NCBI GenBank assembly: GCA_001931905.2
Contig: MSJI02000650.1
Location: 1-64,000 of the forward strand
Reading direction: 5' to 3'
DNA: 64,000 bases
Origin: Cladosporium sp. IMV 00045
Lineage: Eukaryota; Ascomycota; Dothideomycetes; Cladosporiales; Cladosporiaceae
Below the pieces are notes generated by a model that saw nothing but the letters and a program-made list of their open reading frames with translations, had not been told where the DNA came from and made no database searches. Both the position numbers and the translations under genes were made by a program. Shown here piece by piece: positions 11,078-20,694 of this stretch (positions within the stretch are counted from its first letter, which is position 1; every line of letters starts with the position of its first letter).

Positions 11078-11886
11078 GATGGCGGCGGCCGTAAAGATTG
11101 CGCGACCGCGCTATGTAAGATCAGGCAACGGCGCCCAGTGTTTGCAGAAGCTCAACGACAGAGGTTTATCATGTGGGGATTTCGAAAGTCTCGAATGATG
11201 TTTATGTCCAGAAGCTTTCGTAAGTCCAGCGAGGTGAAATGTGCCGTATGTGGTGGTGAACAAACAGCTGTATAACGGCGGCGGAGTGAAGGAAGGTCTG
11301 AAACACAGCAGTGCAGGTGCTGCGAACGGATCTCTCCCGGGGTATATGGCGAAATGAAGGGCGCGTGTACTGCCGTGCAGGTGCAGGCAGGCACAGCGAG
11401 TCGTATGCGAGTTGTTTCTTTGATGGAAGGGGCGTGTAGGAGAGGATGTAGGTGGAATATGAGTTTGCTTTGGCAGCAAGTCGGCCGTCACTGAGAGCTC
11501 GTGCACGGCTTGCTTCCTCAAACTTCCAAGATCGCTCTCGTTCGGGTGGCACTTCTGGCTGCTCAGCGGCATGACGTTGGCCCCGAACATGCGCGATCAC
11601 GTGTAATCGCGCACACGGCACCAAAAGGCAAGGGCTGGCACGAGCGATCCAACGGCCGAGCGAGCTTCACATCATCGCATGTTGCGTTCACTTACACTCT
11701 GCTGCTCACGGAGAAGCTGACAAAAATGAAAGGAAAGATAAGGAAAGAAAAATCCTCACATTCTCTAAGACATCACATTCTTTTGATCCCATGAGCCATA
11801 AGCGAACAAAACCGATAAGTGCCATTAAAAAGAAAAGGGATAGTCAATCTATGTGGCCCTTCTAATAACTCCCTAAACTCCTTGCG
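11078..11886. other. Intergenic: tom1 promoter/5' UTR and 3' flank of the next gene
   Basis: About 0.8 kb between the tom1 start and the stop of the small lysine-rich gene. Short open frames here overlap each other on both strands, have no family signature, and look like chance. I see no RNA gene or repeat. Confidence 0.5.
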
Positions 11887-12567
11887 CTAACATGATTGAG
11901 ATTCTCGCCATATGATGCTATATACTCGCGGAACAAAAGAAGATTCGTCACTCATTTCTCCGGAACTTGTGTGAGCTGCTACCATCAGACATCAGCAAAC
12001 GCTCCCATCAAATCTTGGTTGAGATGGCGAAGCTCACTCACCCTCAAATCGTTCAGAGAACAGAGAAGATTTAGCCCTGCCAGCCAGCAGCTTGGCGCTG
12101 GAAACGGGAGTCCTGGACGACTTCCTGATGCCAACGGCAGCAGCGGCGCTGACCTCCGCCTGCTTCTCAGCTTGAGCAGCCGCCTTCTTCTCAGTCACGC
12201 GCGGGACCGACGAAGGCGAGACGGTGCGCTTGCCCTTGCCCTTGCCCTTGCCCTTGCGCTGCTTGCCCTTGGGCTTGGGCTTGCTGCTGCTGCGCTTCTT
12301 GCGAGCAGCGACAACGCGTCTGTTGGGCCCTCTGGGCCGGCGCTGGTGCCTGCCCTGCCAGATCCATGCGGCATCCAGCCTGTCCGCGAAATCTCTGGCG
12401 CCCTTGTAGTACATAGAGCTTATTGAGCTCTTGAGAAGGTCGATGGCGTCAAGTTGACCCCAAGACAGCATACTATGGATCGTATGAGCTTGCTTGTACT
12501 ACATGTACTGTCTAATGTGGCGAAGAAATACATACGTGTCAATGGCCTTGGAAGCTGACATTGCCAT
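11887..12567 (-). CDS. Small lysine/glycine-rich basic protein, unknown function
   Basis: I do not recognise the family. The model has three exons: 12536-12567, 12042-12472 and 11887-11978. The introns are 12473-12535 (GTATGT...CATAG) and 11979-12041 (GTGAGT...GGTAG), each 63 nt. Joined, they give a 184-aa protein beginning MAMSASKAIDTMLSWGQLDA. A short helical N-terminus with a Trp/aromatic patch (residues about 10-55) is followed by an Arg/Lys-rich tail with a KGKGKGKGK run, then an Ala/Glu-rich segment. The composition suggests a nuclear, nucleic-acid-binding protein, which is inference. Without the second intron the frame ends at 12034 after SERFEGE. The first splice is strongly supported because it restores frame exactly; the second is less certain. 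The gene shares a 566-bp divergent promoter with the gene at 13134. Confidence 0.6.
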
Positions 12568-13133
12568 GTTGTCAAGATGTTGGTTTGAGGATTGGTTTGC
12601 TTGTGGTGTTATCAAATGCTCCCTGGATTGGGGGCGACTTGATATCTGGGAAGCAGATGGGATTCAGGAGGGAATTGCATGGTCATTTATCCAGCACTCG
12701 TCCCAACATATGCATTTGACTTTGAGTATCAGGCGGTTCTGAGGACATGAACCAGCTGCGGTATGCGCGCAGGCCCATCTCATATCCTATTGCCATCTCC
12801 CTGTTACTTTACTATTCACTTATTACCCGGCTTCTGGCCAATCAGAAAACCGCGTCTCACGTGAGTCTAAAGCTAGCCCAAAGCTTCACGTACAACGCCG
12901 CCTATCCAGACAGACTCACCTTCAGTAGCGTCTTGCACTGGTCATCCGATTAATTTGCGCGACGCGGGCAAAGTTCCATCTCTTACCAACTGACAAACAA
13001 GCATCCACGCCAACAAGGTCTTTGTCCCAATCGTAACTTCCGCATCCGCTGACAAAAGCGAGATCGCTTGCTGCACACTCGCTCCGCGACCACCCAACAT
13101 ACCTATCAACCGCAAGCGCGATCCTCATTAGCA
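12568..13133. promoter_or_regulatory. Divergent intergenic promoter with CCAAT box
   Basis: This 566-bp gap separates two divergently transcribed genes for lysine-rich proteins. A CCAAT box lies at 12838-12842 (ggCCAATcag), roughly central, so it could serve either gene through the CCAAT-binding complex; that use is inference. No coding signal was seen. Confidence 0.4.
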
Positions 13134-14183
13134 ATGCCGCCAAAACTGAGGATCAAGCCTCCGTCGCCGGTCGCATCAACCCCAGCGACAACTCCCACCA
13201 CAGCTACCCATCTTGAACCAAATTCACAGCGCGAAAACCACCTCATAGACAGCATGTTACTCAAACAGCATACCTCACCAGCTCCTAAGAAGAAACTGCG
13301 CAAACCAAAGGTCGCAGCAAAAAAGTCTGGCGGCAAGAGAAACGATGAAGCTCAATTACTCACTCCCGAGTCAATGACCGACGAGGTCACCACGAACGCC
13401 ACGAATAAGGCTGTGAAGCAAGGGGTAACCCGTCAACCCAAGAAGGCAGCGACACGCAAGCGCAAAGCAGATGACACAGAAAGCGACCGCAACTTAGCTT
13501 CAGCACCTACTAAGCGCAAGAAAGCACTTCCCAAACCCAAACCGAAGACGCCGACGCTCGTCGTCGACTCCGATGAAGATGAACCGCCACCATCATCACT
13601 GGAGCCTCCTGCGCTTGTACACCCTTCACCTCCCCTTTCCGATCCAGCGAAGAACGATAATCGCTCTCCTCCCAAGCTTGCTAAGCCATTGCCTCCCCTT
13701 TTCGATGCAGCCAAAAACAAAATTCGGTCTGCACCTAAAGTCACTCAGTCTCCGCCCTCGCCTCCAATCTCCGATGCGGTGAAGCACAAAATCCGCGCTG
13801 TGGAGACTTTCCTCGACTCTCATGAACCATCCATCCCGCCCGTTGGCCAAGGCAACAGCACCCGCCTCGTGCACGAGCTGGACCTGCTCGCAGCGCTCAT
13901 CATTCTCTGCGTCGACTACCAGCTCGACGTCTCGACGCAGACGCTTTCTCTCGACGCCGCTCGCGAGATGGTCCTCCACAGGCACGGGATAAACGAACTG
14001 AGTGTGGATTTCGACAAGGCGTGTGAGATAGAGAGGATGGTGCAAGACAAGATAAGACTCGTACGGGGAGCGGAGGATTTGAAGATATTCAATTTCGTGC
14101 AGGTGGAAGTCGAGATGTTGCTGGCGCACAGGGAGAAGCTGGCAGCTGATGGGTTTCCCACGGCTGGGTTCAGGGTTTATTGA
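13134..14183 (+). CDS. Basic, proline/lysine-rich probably nuclear protein, unknown function
   Basis: Single-exon protein of 349 aa. ATG 13134 has a purine at -3 and opens MPPKLRIKPPSPVAS; an in-frame ATG at 13068 is less likely. The first 160 residues are low-complexity with many Lys clusters (KKKLRKPK, RKRKADD, KRKKALPKPK) that look like bipartite nuclear localisation signals, then an acidic DSDEDE patch. Residues about 165-225 hold three imperfect repeats built on PP-(L/I)-(S/F)-D-(P/A)-(A/V)-K. The C-terminal 115 residues are ordered and helical (LDLLAALIILCVDYQL, EVEMLLAHREKL) and are the only likely globular domain. I cannot assign a family; the architecture resembles a chromatin-associated protein, which is inference. 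Confidence 0.8.
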   Translation: MPPKLRIKPPSPVASTPATTPTTATHLEPNSQRENHLIDSMLLKQHTSPAPKKKLRKPKVAAKKSGGKRNDEAQLLTPESMTDEVTTNATNKAVKQGVTRQPKKAATRKRKADDTESDRNLASAPTKRKKALPKPKPKTPTLVVDSDEDEPPPSSLEPPALVHPSPPLSDPAKNDNRSPPKLAKPLPPLFDAAKNKIRSAPKVTQSPPSPPISDAVKHKIRAVETFLDSHEPSIPPVGQGNSTRLVHELDLLAALIILCVDYQLDVSTQTLSLDAAREMVLHRHGINELSVDFDKACEIERMVQDKIRLVRGAEDLKIFNFVQVEVEMLLAHREKLAADGFPTAGFRVY

Positions 14184-14402
14184 GGTTTGCCATTACCTGT
14201 GCATATAACTTGACTGGGCAAGGCTATGAAGCACAACCCCGATCTTCAAAACTGTCCACAGTACCAGGATACGATCTCTGTGCATACCAATGGAAGTGCG
14301 AAAAACGAACAGAGATATAATACAGGTTTCTCAAGGCGCAAGGCTAAGAGCATAGCTAAGCATTCAATACAAAGACGCAGCCTTTACCACGTATTATCCC
14401 GC

Positions 14403-14831
14403 TTACACGCCTTTTCCACCTCTCTCATCCTCCATTCCAATCTGCACAGGCGACTCGGGAAACTCTTGCTTAGCCTTGCTCTTGGAGTTCGTCTCGTCTT
14501 TCTCACGCGTCGCTTGTCCGCCTACGTCGTTTTTCTTCCCTCTGGTATAGCATTAGCTTCGAGGCCTCTCACCAGATGTAAGTAACTAAAAAAAGTATCC
14601 GGCCACATACTCTTGTCCCTTCGCACTGTTTTCCGACTGCACGTCCAAGGTATCGTCTTTGCGCGTGGTATGCTGTGAGTCGGGGAATTGGTCTGTCTTG
14701 GGCTTGTAGTTGTTTATTTGTCTTGAAGCTGAGAGGCTGAAAGGGCGAGCGGGTGTTGGTTTGGAGAGGGTTGCGGTGTTACGCAAGGTGCTGGTGATGG
14801 CACGGCGGGAGAAGGTGAGGAAGTCGGCCAT
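14403..14831 (-). CDS. Small mitochondrial protein, conserved-looking, unknown function
   Basis: Two exons, 14611-14831 and 14403-14541, joined across a 69-nt intron (GTATGT...CCAG with a GCTAATG branch site), give 119 aa in frame. The N-terminus MADFLTFSRRAITSTLRNT is rich in Arg/Ser/Thr, lacks acids after residue 3 and contains RPFSLSASR, typical of a mitochondrial presequence with its cleavage region. The middle carries KDDTLDVQSENSAKGQE and the C-terminus a charged PVQIGMEDERGGKGV tail. I recall this type of tail from uncharacterised fungal mitochondrial proteins but no function. An upstream in-frame ATG at 14852 would add seven residues. Without the splice, the frame would end in a meaningless YVAGYFF. 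Confidence 0.72.
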
Positions 14832-15239
14832 GATTGAGGTGATGGTTTTCAATGGGTGAAGAGATGAGAGTATTGTTTTGGTGAAACTGTTGTGAACAAG
14901 TGAGAAGATGGGAGCTCACGTACTTACACTAAGCAGCAGACATTCGAAGACGATCACAGCAGGTCTCGCAAGAATGCTGTAAGCACGCGACGTAAATGAG
15001 CGTCATTGATCGAGAGTTTATGATGTGATGGTTGATGGAGATCGCCAGAGTGGAGCGCAAGATTTGTGGAGGCGGATGCTGCCGATGCGCATTCAAACCG
15101 CTCTTACATGTGACCATCAAGATGTCTCATCACTCCTTTTTGTTATTAATTTTGTAGAGTATAAGGTAAGGTACATTATCATTTGCATACCATTGACCCA
15201 TGTGGTAAATCCCGATGTATTTCTCGACCTAGTGCATGT
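14832..15239. other. Intergenic, no gene seen
   Basis: About 0.4 kb upstream of the small mitochondrial gene and downstream of the arylsulfotransferase-like gene. It is AT-rich around 15125-15190. No conserved open frame or repeat was found. Confidence 0.4.
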
Positions 15240-16778
15240 TCAGCACACCTCGTTCGACATCCGCACCTCTTCACCTCCCTGAACAGCACCAACTTTGACG
15301 CAGTCCGTCTTCCTCCACCCTTTCAATTGAATCTTCGTCTCGAAGCTCTCCTTTCTCGCTGTCCCCCGATTCTCTCCATTGACATACACATTCCACTCTT
15401 CTACCTCGGTAGCACCGTTCCAGCTCACATAGGCAACCCCATTGCCCACCACCAGACTCGGGTCCCAAGCTTTGGGCGTAGCTGCCCAGTCACTTCTGAA
15501 CGTGCGATAGCTGAATCCGCGTTCTTCTGCCTCGAAAAGTGCTCGCCAAGTCGACTTTCCACTAGCATCGTATTCGATGAGTACAGGCACTCTGCCGCCT
15601 CCGAGGAAGAAATGCCCGTTGTCAAGGGCTTGTAGCGAGCCTTGACTGTCCGCATAGACGGCCGTTTCGAAAGATTGCAGGACTTTGGCACTCTGGTTCT
15701 TCTGGTTGACCTCAAAAAGCAATCCTTGAGTGAAATTGGTCCCCTTGTCTTCCCTCATGTTATGGTTGTCGAATAACGTCATTGTAAAATTGCCGTCCTC
15801 GGTCAAGTTGTGAGCTCTAGCATGATGTGCCCAGCTGAAACCAAGCTCATGGCCATCTATCGTCTGAAGCACATCACCACTTTCACGGTCGACTACATAG
15901 CTGCACCATGTGTGGCGGCTATTGATCAGTAAGCGATGAGTTCCCAAAGGTTGAATCGAGTTCAGGTGAAAGAAATCATAGGGTGCCTCTTTGCTGCCAT
16001 CACCCATGTACGACGGGAGGGGAAGTCGAGAGTCCGAAAGAAGAATATGTTCAATGGCGCTCCAGTGAGACACAACCCGACCAGTTGGAGGTTCAATCTC
16101 GAAGATCATGCTGTTTGCAAGCCATCCATCCTTTGGGCCGCCAATAGGAGAAAGGTCGTAAGGCGTATTATTGTATGCTGTTACCAGAAGTGTATCTGAA
16201 GTGGTCATAAAATGTTCGTGAAAATCCAGGTTGCCCGGAGGATCGTCAATCACAGAGGTAATATTCGCGCCGAGATCGAATTCGATCGGTTGATATTCAT
16301 TGTCCAGAAACACAGCCTTCCCGTAGCCGTGACCAGGCTTACGGCCACCAGTAGAATAGCCATAGGAGAACGTTAGGTGTGTTTCGTTCAGATAGGTTTG
16401 CGGCTTGAAGTCGGAAGCATCCTCATGCGATTCGTCGACAAAGACCAGGTCGCCCCCCAGGGTATAGATGATTGGCTTGCTGGTCTCACGATGGGGACCT
16501 CTAGGCGTTAAAAAAAGATATTTGCCAGCATTATCAGAAGCATTGCCGGTAATCCTCAACTGTGGCGGTTTCAGCTCGGAGCTGTTGAATTCGAAATACG
16601 GCCATGGACTGGTTTCATCTTCCGTATGACCGAGTGAAAAGTGTGGCTCGTAAGAATCGACGGTGATTGATCTTGGGGCGTACTTCTGAGACACCGCAGT
16701 GTTTAGCAAGAACCCGGTTACCAAGAAACAGAAAATAACAGAGGTGCCAATGATGGACAATGCTAGAGGAGAGTGCAT
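15240..16778 (-). CDS. Arylsulfotransferase-like (ASST family) membrane-anchored secreted protein
   Basis: Single-exon 512-aa protein. Residues about 5-30 form a hydrophobic segment (ALSIIGTSVIFCFLVTGFLL) that would act as a signal anchor. The rest would be lumenal or extracellular, carries several N-x-S/T glycosylation sites, and has the repeated beta-strand pattern of the fungal arylsulfotransferase (ASST/Arylsulfotran_2) propeller family. Recognisable family blocks include HLNSIQPLGTHRLLINSRHT, the HHARAHNLTEDGNFTMTLFD region and FFLGGGRVPVLIEYD. Bacterial ASST moves sulfate between phenols using a histidine; the fungal members are mostly uncharacterised, so enzymatic activity is inference. 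Length is normal for the family. The C-terminus EVRMSNEVC looks complete. Confidence 0.85.
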   Translation of the reverse strand: MHSPLALSIIGTSVIFCFLVTGFLLNTAVSQKYAPRSITVDSYEPHFSLGHTEDETSPWPYFEFNSSELKPPQLRITGNASDNAGKYLFLTPRGPHRETSKPIIYTLGGDLVFVDESHEDASDFKPQTYLNETHLTFSYGYSTGGRKPGHGYGKAVFLDNEYQPIEFDLGANITSVIDDPPGNLDFHEHFMTTSDTLLVTAYNNTPYDLSPIGGPKDGWLANSMIFEIEPPTGRVVSHWSAIEHILLSDSRLPLPSYMGDGSKEAPYDFFHLNSIQPLGTHRLLINSRHTWCSYVVDRESGDVLQTIDGHELGFSWAHHARAHNLTEDGNFTMTLFDNHNMREDKGTNFTQGLLFEVNQKNQSAKVLQSFETAVYADSQGSLQALDNGHFFLGGGRVPVLIEYDASGKSTWRALFEAEERGFSYRTFRSDWAATPKAWDPSLVVGNGVAYVSWNGATEVEEWNVYVNGENRGTARKESFETKIQLKGWRKTDCVKVGAVQGGEEVRMSNEVC

Positions 16779-17601
16779 GCTTTCACACCCTCATCTTCGT
16801 TGGCAGAAGTCGCAAGGAGAATGAAAGGGCAATCATGATAGATACATAGGGCGGCCTTTAGACCTGTCTGCCGGCCCATAGGCTCGTGCTGCCAGGATTG
16901 TCACCCGCAACTTCAGCAAAAATCGAACAGTGGCAAGCGTTTTGAGTTTATTGGATTGATTCGGGTGATGGCAATTACAGAGCCACGCGACACTGTGGAG
17001 AGATGTGTTGGGTTTTCCGGCATGGCCGGCTGGACGAATGCTTGGTGCATGTTCTAGGAAGTAGAGCAGCCAGTGGCAGCTGTCATGATCAGAAAAGGCG
17101 GCAGGAGTGGGAACCTTTCGGGAAATGAAGCCGCGGAGATGGTATCGTAGTGTCTTGGAACATAGTACTTCTAGCGTTGGTCGGGCATTATCAGCCAAGG
17201 TATTGCAGGTCTGATGGTTCGATACTTGATTGTTAGGTAGCCACATCTATCGCCTCTGTACGGGAGGAGTGTCTTGCTGAATGCGATCGACGTGGAGGAT
17301 CCGGAGAAGTCAGCAGGGCTGAAATAAGGTCCATGAAGACAGCGCCCGCGAGTGCCTCCCGGGATAAATTTGATATGATTTTGAGTTGGCGAAGAAGAAG
17401 CACTAGGAAATGCGAACGACCTTAGCCGATGGTGATGTTGGACTTCACTCCGCGGCCACAGAATGTCACCTCATCTCATTGGCTCGGTAGAACTCCGACT
17501 TCCGCTGCCTCTTGCCGAGCTTGGAGTTTGGTTTTCAGCAAGGCTCTATGTCATTCTTCAGCTTCACGAGGCGTAGGATCAATTGTCGCAAATCCAGAAT
17601 C
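16779..17601. other. Intergenic between two divergent genes
   Basis: About 0.8 kb holding the promoters of the arylsulfotransferase-like gene and PCC1. A 137-codon minus-strand frame (16833-17246) lacks domain signature, signal sequence or splice support and is not called. Confidence 0.4.
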
Positions 17602-18042
17602 ATGGCGGGCACCGGTGCGGACTTCCCGTGTACAATGTACCTCCTCCATACCTTCACTGTCAACTAGAACAAGCGTTGACTCTTCGCCAGCACGATAAAC
17701 ACGCCTTTCCCAACCCATCGCCTCGCAGAAGCAACCCTTAGATCGCTGGCGGTAGACGAAGAGCTCTCGCCTCTGGTCCAAAGAGCTTTTTCGCTCGTCA
17801 GTGCTTCTGGCAAGGACACTGAGAATGTCGAAGAGAGAACAGTCCTGAAGACTGAATACAAGGCCACTACAAACCGCATGCTGCGTGTCGCCGTGAACGG
17901 CTTCTTCGAATCACTAAACGTCGTGATACAAGTCATGGAGGAGCTGGACGTCGATGTGCTGCACGAGAAGGGACTTGAAGGCTTGGAAGGTGTGCAAGGT
18001 GTCGAGCAGGGTATGATTGGATCTACAGTTGGAGGAGCTTGA
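17602..18042 (+). CDS. PCC1: EKC/KEOPS complex subunit Pcc1
   Basis: Pcc1 is the dimerising subunit of the KEOPS/EKC complex, which makes the universal t6A modification of tRNA and affects telomeres and transcription. Exons 17602-17636 and 17691-18042 flank a 54-nt intron (GTACCT...CGCCAG); joined they encode 128 aa. Exon 1 gives MAGTGADFPCTI and exon 2 continues TINTPFPTHRLAEATLRSLA, exactly the first beta strand and helix of the family. The hallmark C-terminal block YKATTNRMLRVAVNGFFESL followed by VVIQVMEEL is intact. The final 25 residues (Gly/Glu-rich) extend beyond the usual fold. The gene is easily missed because exon 2 has no early ATG. I call the identity with high confidence; the exact donor is chosen because it restores frame and the family sequence. 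Confidence 0.92.
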
Positions 18043-18671
18043 GAGGCCAACACAGCATTGCCACACGAGACAATGGATCACGATGACACGAATTTGGGAT
18101 ACCACAGCGCTGGGCGCAGAGCATGAGGCGTTCATCATGACCGGGTGGCCATTATGATAGACCGTCTAGTCTGCACCAATCACTCCATGAAGCCGCAATG
18201 CCAGGCAACATCGCAGGACAGCGCTGCGCAGGCAGGGACAAGCAGTGATGACCTTGAAGCACCTCTGACAGCTTCGTTATCGCCAATGGGGCTATATCTG
18301 TGCCCAGACGCCAGAGATGATGGTGTCTATATTTTGCCAAGCCGTCCTGGAGTTCATGACATAGCGCAAAAACAGCTTTCGTCTGGTTGTAGGGACGAAG
18401 TTGATTGCTGATAATGACAAAATTGCTAATCACTATGTATTGGTCACACATTTTGCATCGATTAGTTAATCAATCTTTAGCAGGCAGATACCGGCATGTA
18501 TCATCTGCGGAGTCTCCACCTCTTATCTAGCCAAGCTCGACATATGTCACTGCAGATCTGCAGCGCGAGAACGGCGATCTGAACATCGCTATCGAAAGCG
18601 TGCTCAAGCATTTAAAATGTTCCTCCAACTCATTGCAGTTTCACTGCATCACTCACATTCTCTTATTGACC
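18043..18671. other. Intergenic, amidase promoter
   Basis: About 0.6 kb. Overlapping short frames on both strands (for example 18145-18411 plus and 18152-18451 minus) have no family features. Nothing else was recognised. Confidence 0.4.
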
Positions 18672-20315
18672 ATGCGCTTGACGGGCACTGTTGCCGCCGT
18701 ACTCGGCTTCTCGGCCAGCGTGTCTGCATTCGATCCTAGAGAAGCTACAATCGCTTCCACTCACCATGATCTCTTCACGGGACTCACGACCTGCAGAGAA
18801 GTGGTCGAATCGTTCCTATCACGCATTGAAGCTCTCAACAACCACACCAACGCCATTCAGGCACTTAACCCGCACGCTCTAGACGACGCGGATGACTGCG
18901 ATAAGTTACTCAAGTCTAACAATGGCACATACGGTCCCCTATTTGGAATACCAGTATTGCTGAAAGACAACTTCGACACGTCTTTCATGCCGACAACGGG
19001 AAGCAATGCCGACATGGCACACTCGCAACCGACAGTGGACGCACCATCGGTCGCAACCTTGAAGAAAGCGGGTGCCATCATATTGGGCAAAACAGTTCTC
19101 CATGAATTGGCCCTGGAAGGCATCAGCGTTTCCTCTCTCGGCGGTCAGGTAGTCAATCCCTACGACTCCTCTCGTACTCCTGGCGGTAGCTCGGGTGGCA
19201 CAGGCGCAGCCATTGCGGCTTCTTTCGCGGTCTGGGGCACTGGAACAGATACGGTCAACAGTTTGCGCAGCCCAGCCAGTGCCAACAGCTTGTGGAGCCT
19301 CAGACCTACAAGGGGTCTAATCAGCCGAGCAGGCGTCATTCCCATCTCTTATACTCAGGATACGATTGGGCCCATTGCCCGTTGTGTCGAGGATGTTGCC
19401 ACTGTGCTCACTGTCATGGCCAGCGAAGGATATGACGTGAAAGACAATGCCACTGCATTGATTCCGGCAGGTACAAAGAACATCGATTACGGGGCATCGC
19501 TCGCGCAAGGTACTTTGAAGGGCATGCGATTCGGAGTTCTTGAAGGATTCTACAACCGCACCGCTTCGAGTGAGACTACCCCAGTGAACGATGCAATGGA
19601 TAAACATATCGCCAAACTCCGAAGCGCTGGAGCAACGATTGTGTCCATCAACGAAACTATCTATGACGCCAACGCCATCATTAGCGCACTCGATGTTCAA
19701 CGCTTTGAGTACCGCGAGGCGCTTACCGAGTACCTACAGCGGCCATCGCTATCCGGGAAGCACCCCAATTCGACCGAGGAGTTATACGCTGCCGACAACT
19801 TCCTGGTGCTTCCGTCGGGCTATGAATACGTGACGACTTCGCTCAGGTCTTCGACCGCCAACGAAACCTACGCTGTCCGCCAGCAAGGTATCAGGAATTT
19901 AACTCTAGCACTCCAGAAGACCTATGCCTCTAACGATCTTGACGCGATCATCTACCCTGAACAGAAGAACCTGGTGGTGAAGCTCGGCTCGCCATCTCAA
20001 AGTGGTCGTAACGGTATTCTGGCGGCTTTGACAGGAAGCCCAGTTGTCACTGTTCCCATTGGTTTCAGTGAGGGTACAGGGACCGCCCCCGACGGCGTTC
20101 CGATCGGAATGGAGATCCTTGGAAGGCATTGGACGGAGGAGAAATTGTTACAGATCGCATACCAGATGCAACAAATGTCACGCGTGAGGAAGACGCCATC
20201 GTGGGCGAAGCGGGAGGTAACTGTGAGAGATTACAAGTCTGTTCCAAGTGTGAAGCCAAATGTGGCCAATATTCCGAGTGAATACCCCATCGGGCAGCTG
20301 CAGACTACGTCGTAA
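18672..20315 (+). CDS. Secreted amidase (amidase signature family)
   Basis: Amidase-signature hydrolase that would cleave carboxamides outside the cell or in the secretory pathway. The start at 18672 gives MRLTGTVAAVLGFSASVSA, a clean signal peptide ending near Ala19; an upstream in-frame ATG (18600) would spoil it. The 547-aa product carries the Ser-cisSer-Lys triad: Lys in GIPVLLKDNFDT, cis-Ser in RTPGGSSGGTGAAIA, and the nucleophile in DTVNSLRSPAS, where the usual GGSIR is replaced by VNSLR. N-glycosylation sites (NHT, NGT, NRT, NET) support secretion. The C-terminal DGVPIGMEILGRHWTEEKLL block is typical. It is single-exon and full length. Substrate cannot be told from sequence. It lies beside a Zn2Cys6 regulator, which could control it, though that is only positional. 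Confidence 0.92.
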   Translation: MRLTGTVAAVLGFSASVSAFDPREATIASTHHDLFTGLTTCREVVESFLSRIEALNNHTNAIQALNPHALDDADDCDKLLKSNNGTYGPLFGIPVLLKDNFDTSFMPTTGSNADMAHSQPTVDAPSVATLKKAGAIILGKTVLHELALEGISVSSLGGQVVNPYDSSRTPGGSSGGTGAAIAASFAVWGTGTDTVNSLRSPASANSLWSLRPTRGLISRAGVIPISYTQDTIGPIARCVEDVATVLTVMASEGYDVKDNATALIPAGTKNIDYGASLAQGTLKGMRFGVLEGFYNRTASSETTPVNDAMDKHIAKLRSAGATIVSINETIYDANAIISALDVQRFEYREALTEYLQRPSLSGKHPNSTEELYAADNFLVLPSGYEYVTTSLRSSTANETYAVRQQGIRNLTLALQKTYASNDLDAIIYPEQKNLVVKLGSPSQSGRNGILAALTGSPVVTVPIGFSEGTGTAPDGVPIGMEILGRHWTEEKLLQIAYQMQQMSRVRKTPSWAKREVTVRDYKSVPSVKPNVANIPSEYPIGQLQTTS

Positions 20316-20694
20316 GATATAACATCGCACCGTCAGTTTGTCTGACGAGCTGAATATAGAAATGGAAATGGAAATGTCAGTTCGATTTATCTTGCCGTAT
20401 CAACGAACGCCAAGAAGTGGTGGCTTCGACAAACCGTTCCTCTCAGCTGATCTTCCAGAACGGTGGACCTTGAAGCTGCGAAAAGAGGCGCAGCTTCAGA
20501 CCGCAGGCAACTGCGCAATATGAACGAGATGACAACCATCGCGAATGTATACATACTGGAACAGCCAAGGGCCAAATCTTGACACCTCACTTGTCTGCCC
20601 TTCAAGAATCCATCTCCCAACCCCTCACCATAGTTCCGCACTCGTTGCGCGGAGGATGACCGCAGGCGTCAAATCGTAGCAAGACTGAGGCAAA
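20316..20694. other. Intergenic, promoter of the Zn2Cys6 gene
   Basis: About 0.38 kb between two same-strand genes. It contains a short GGAAAT triplication near 20358-20376 (gaaatggaaatggaaatg). No coding signal was seen. Confidence 0.35.
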
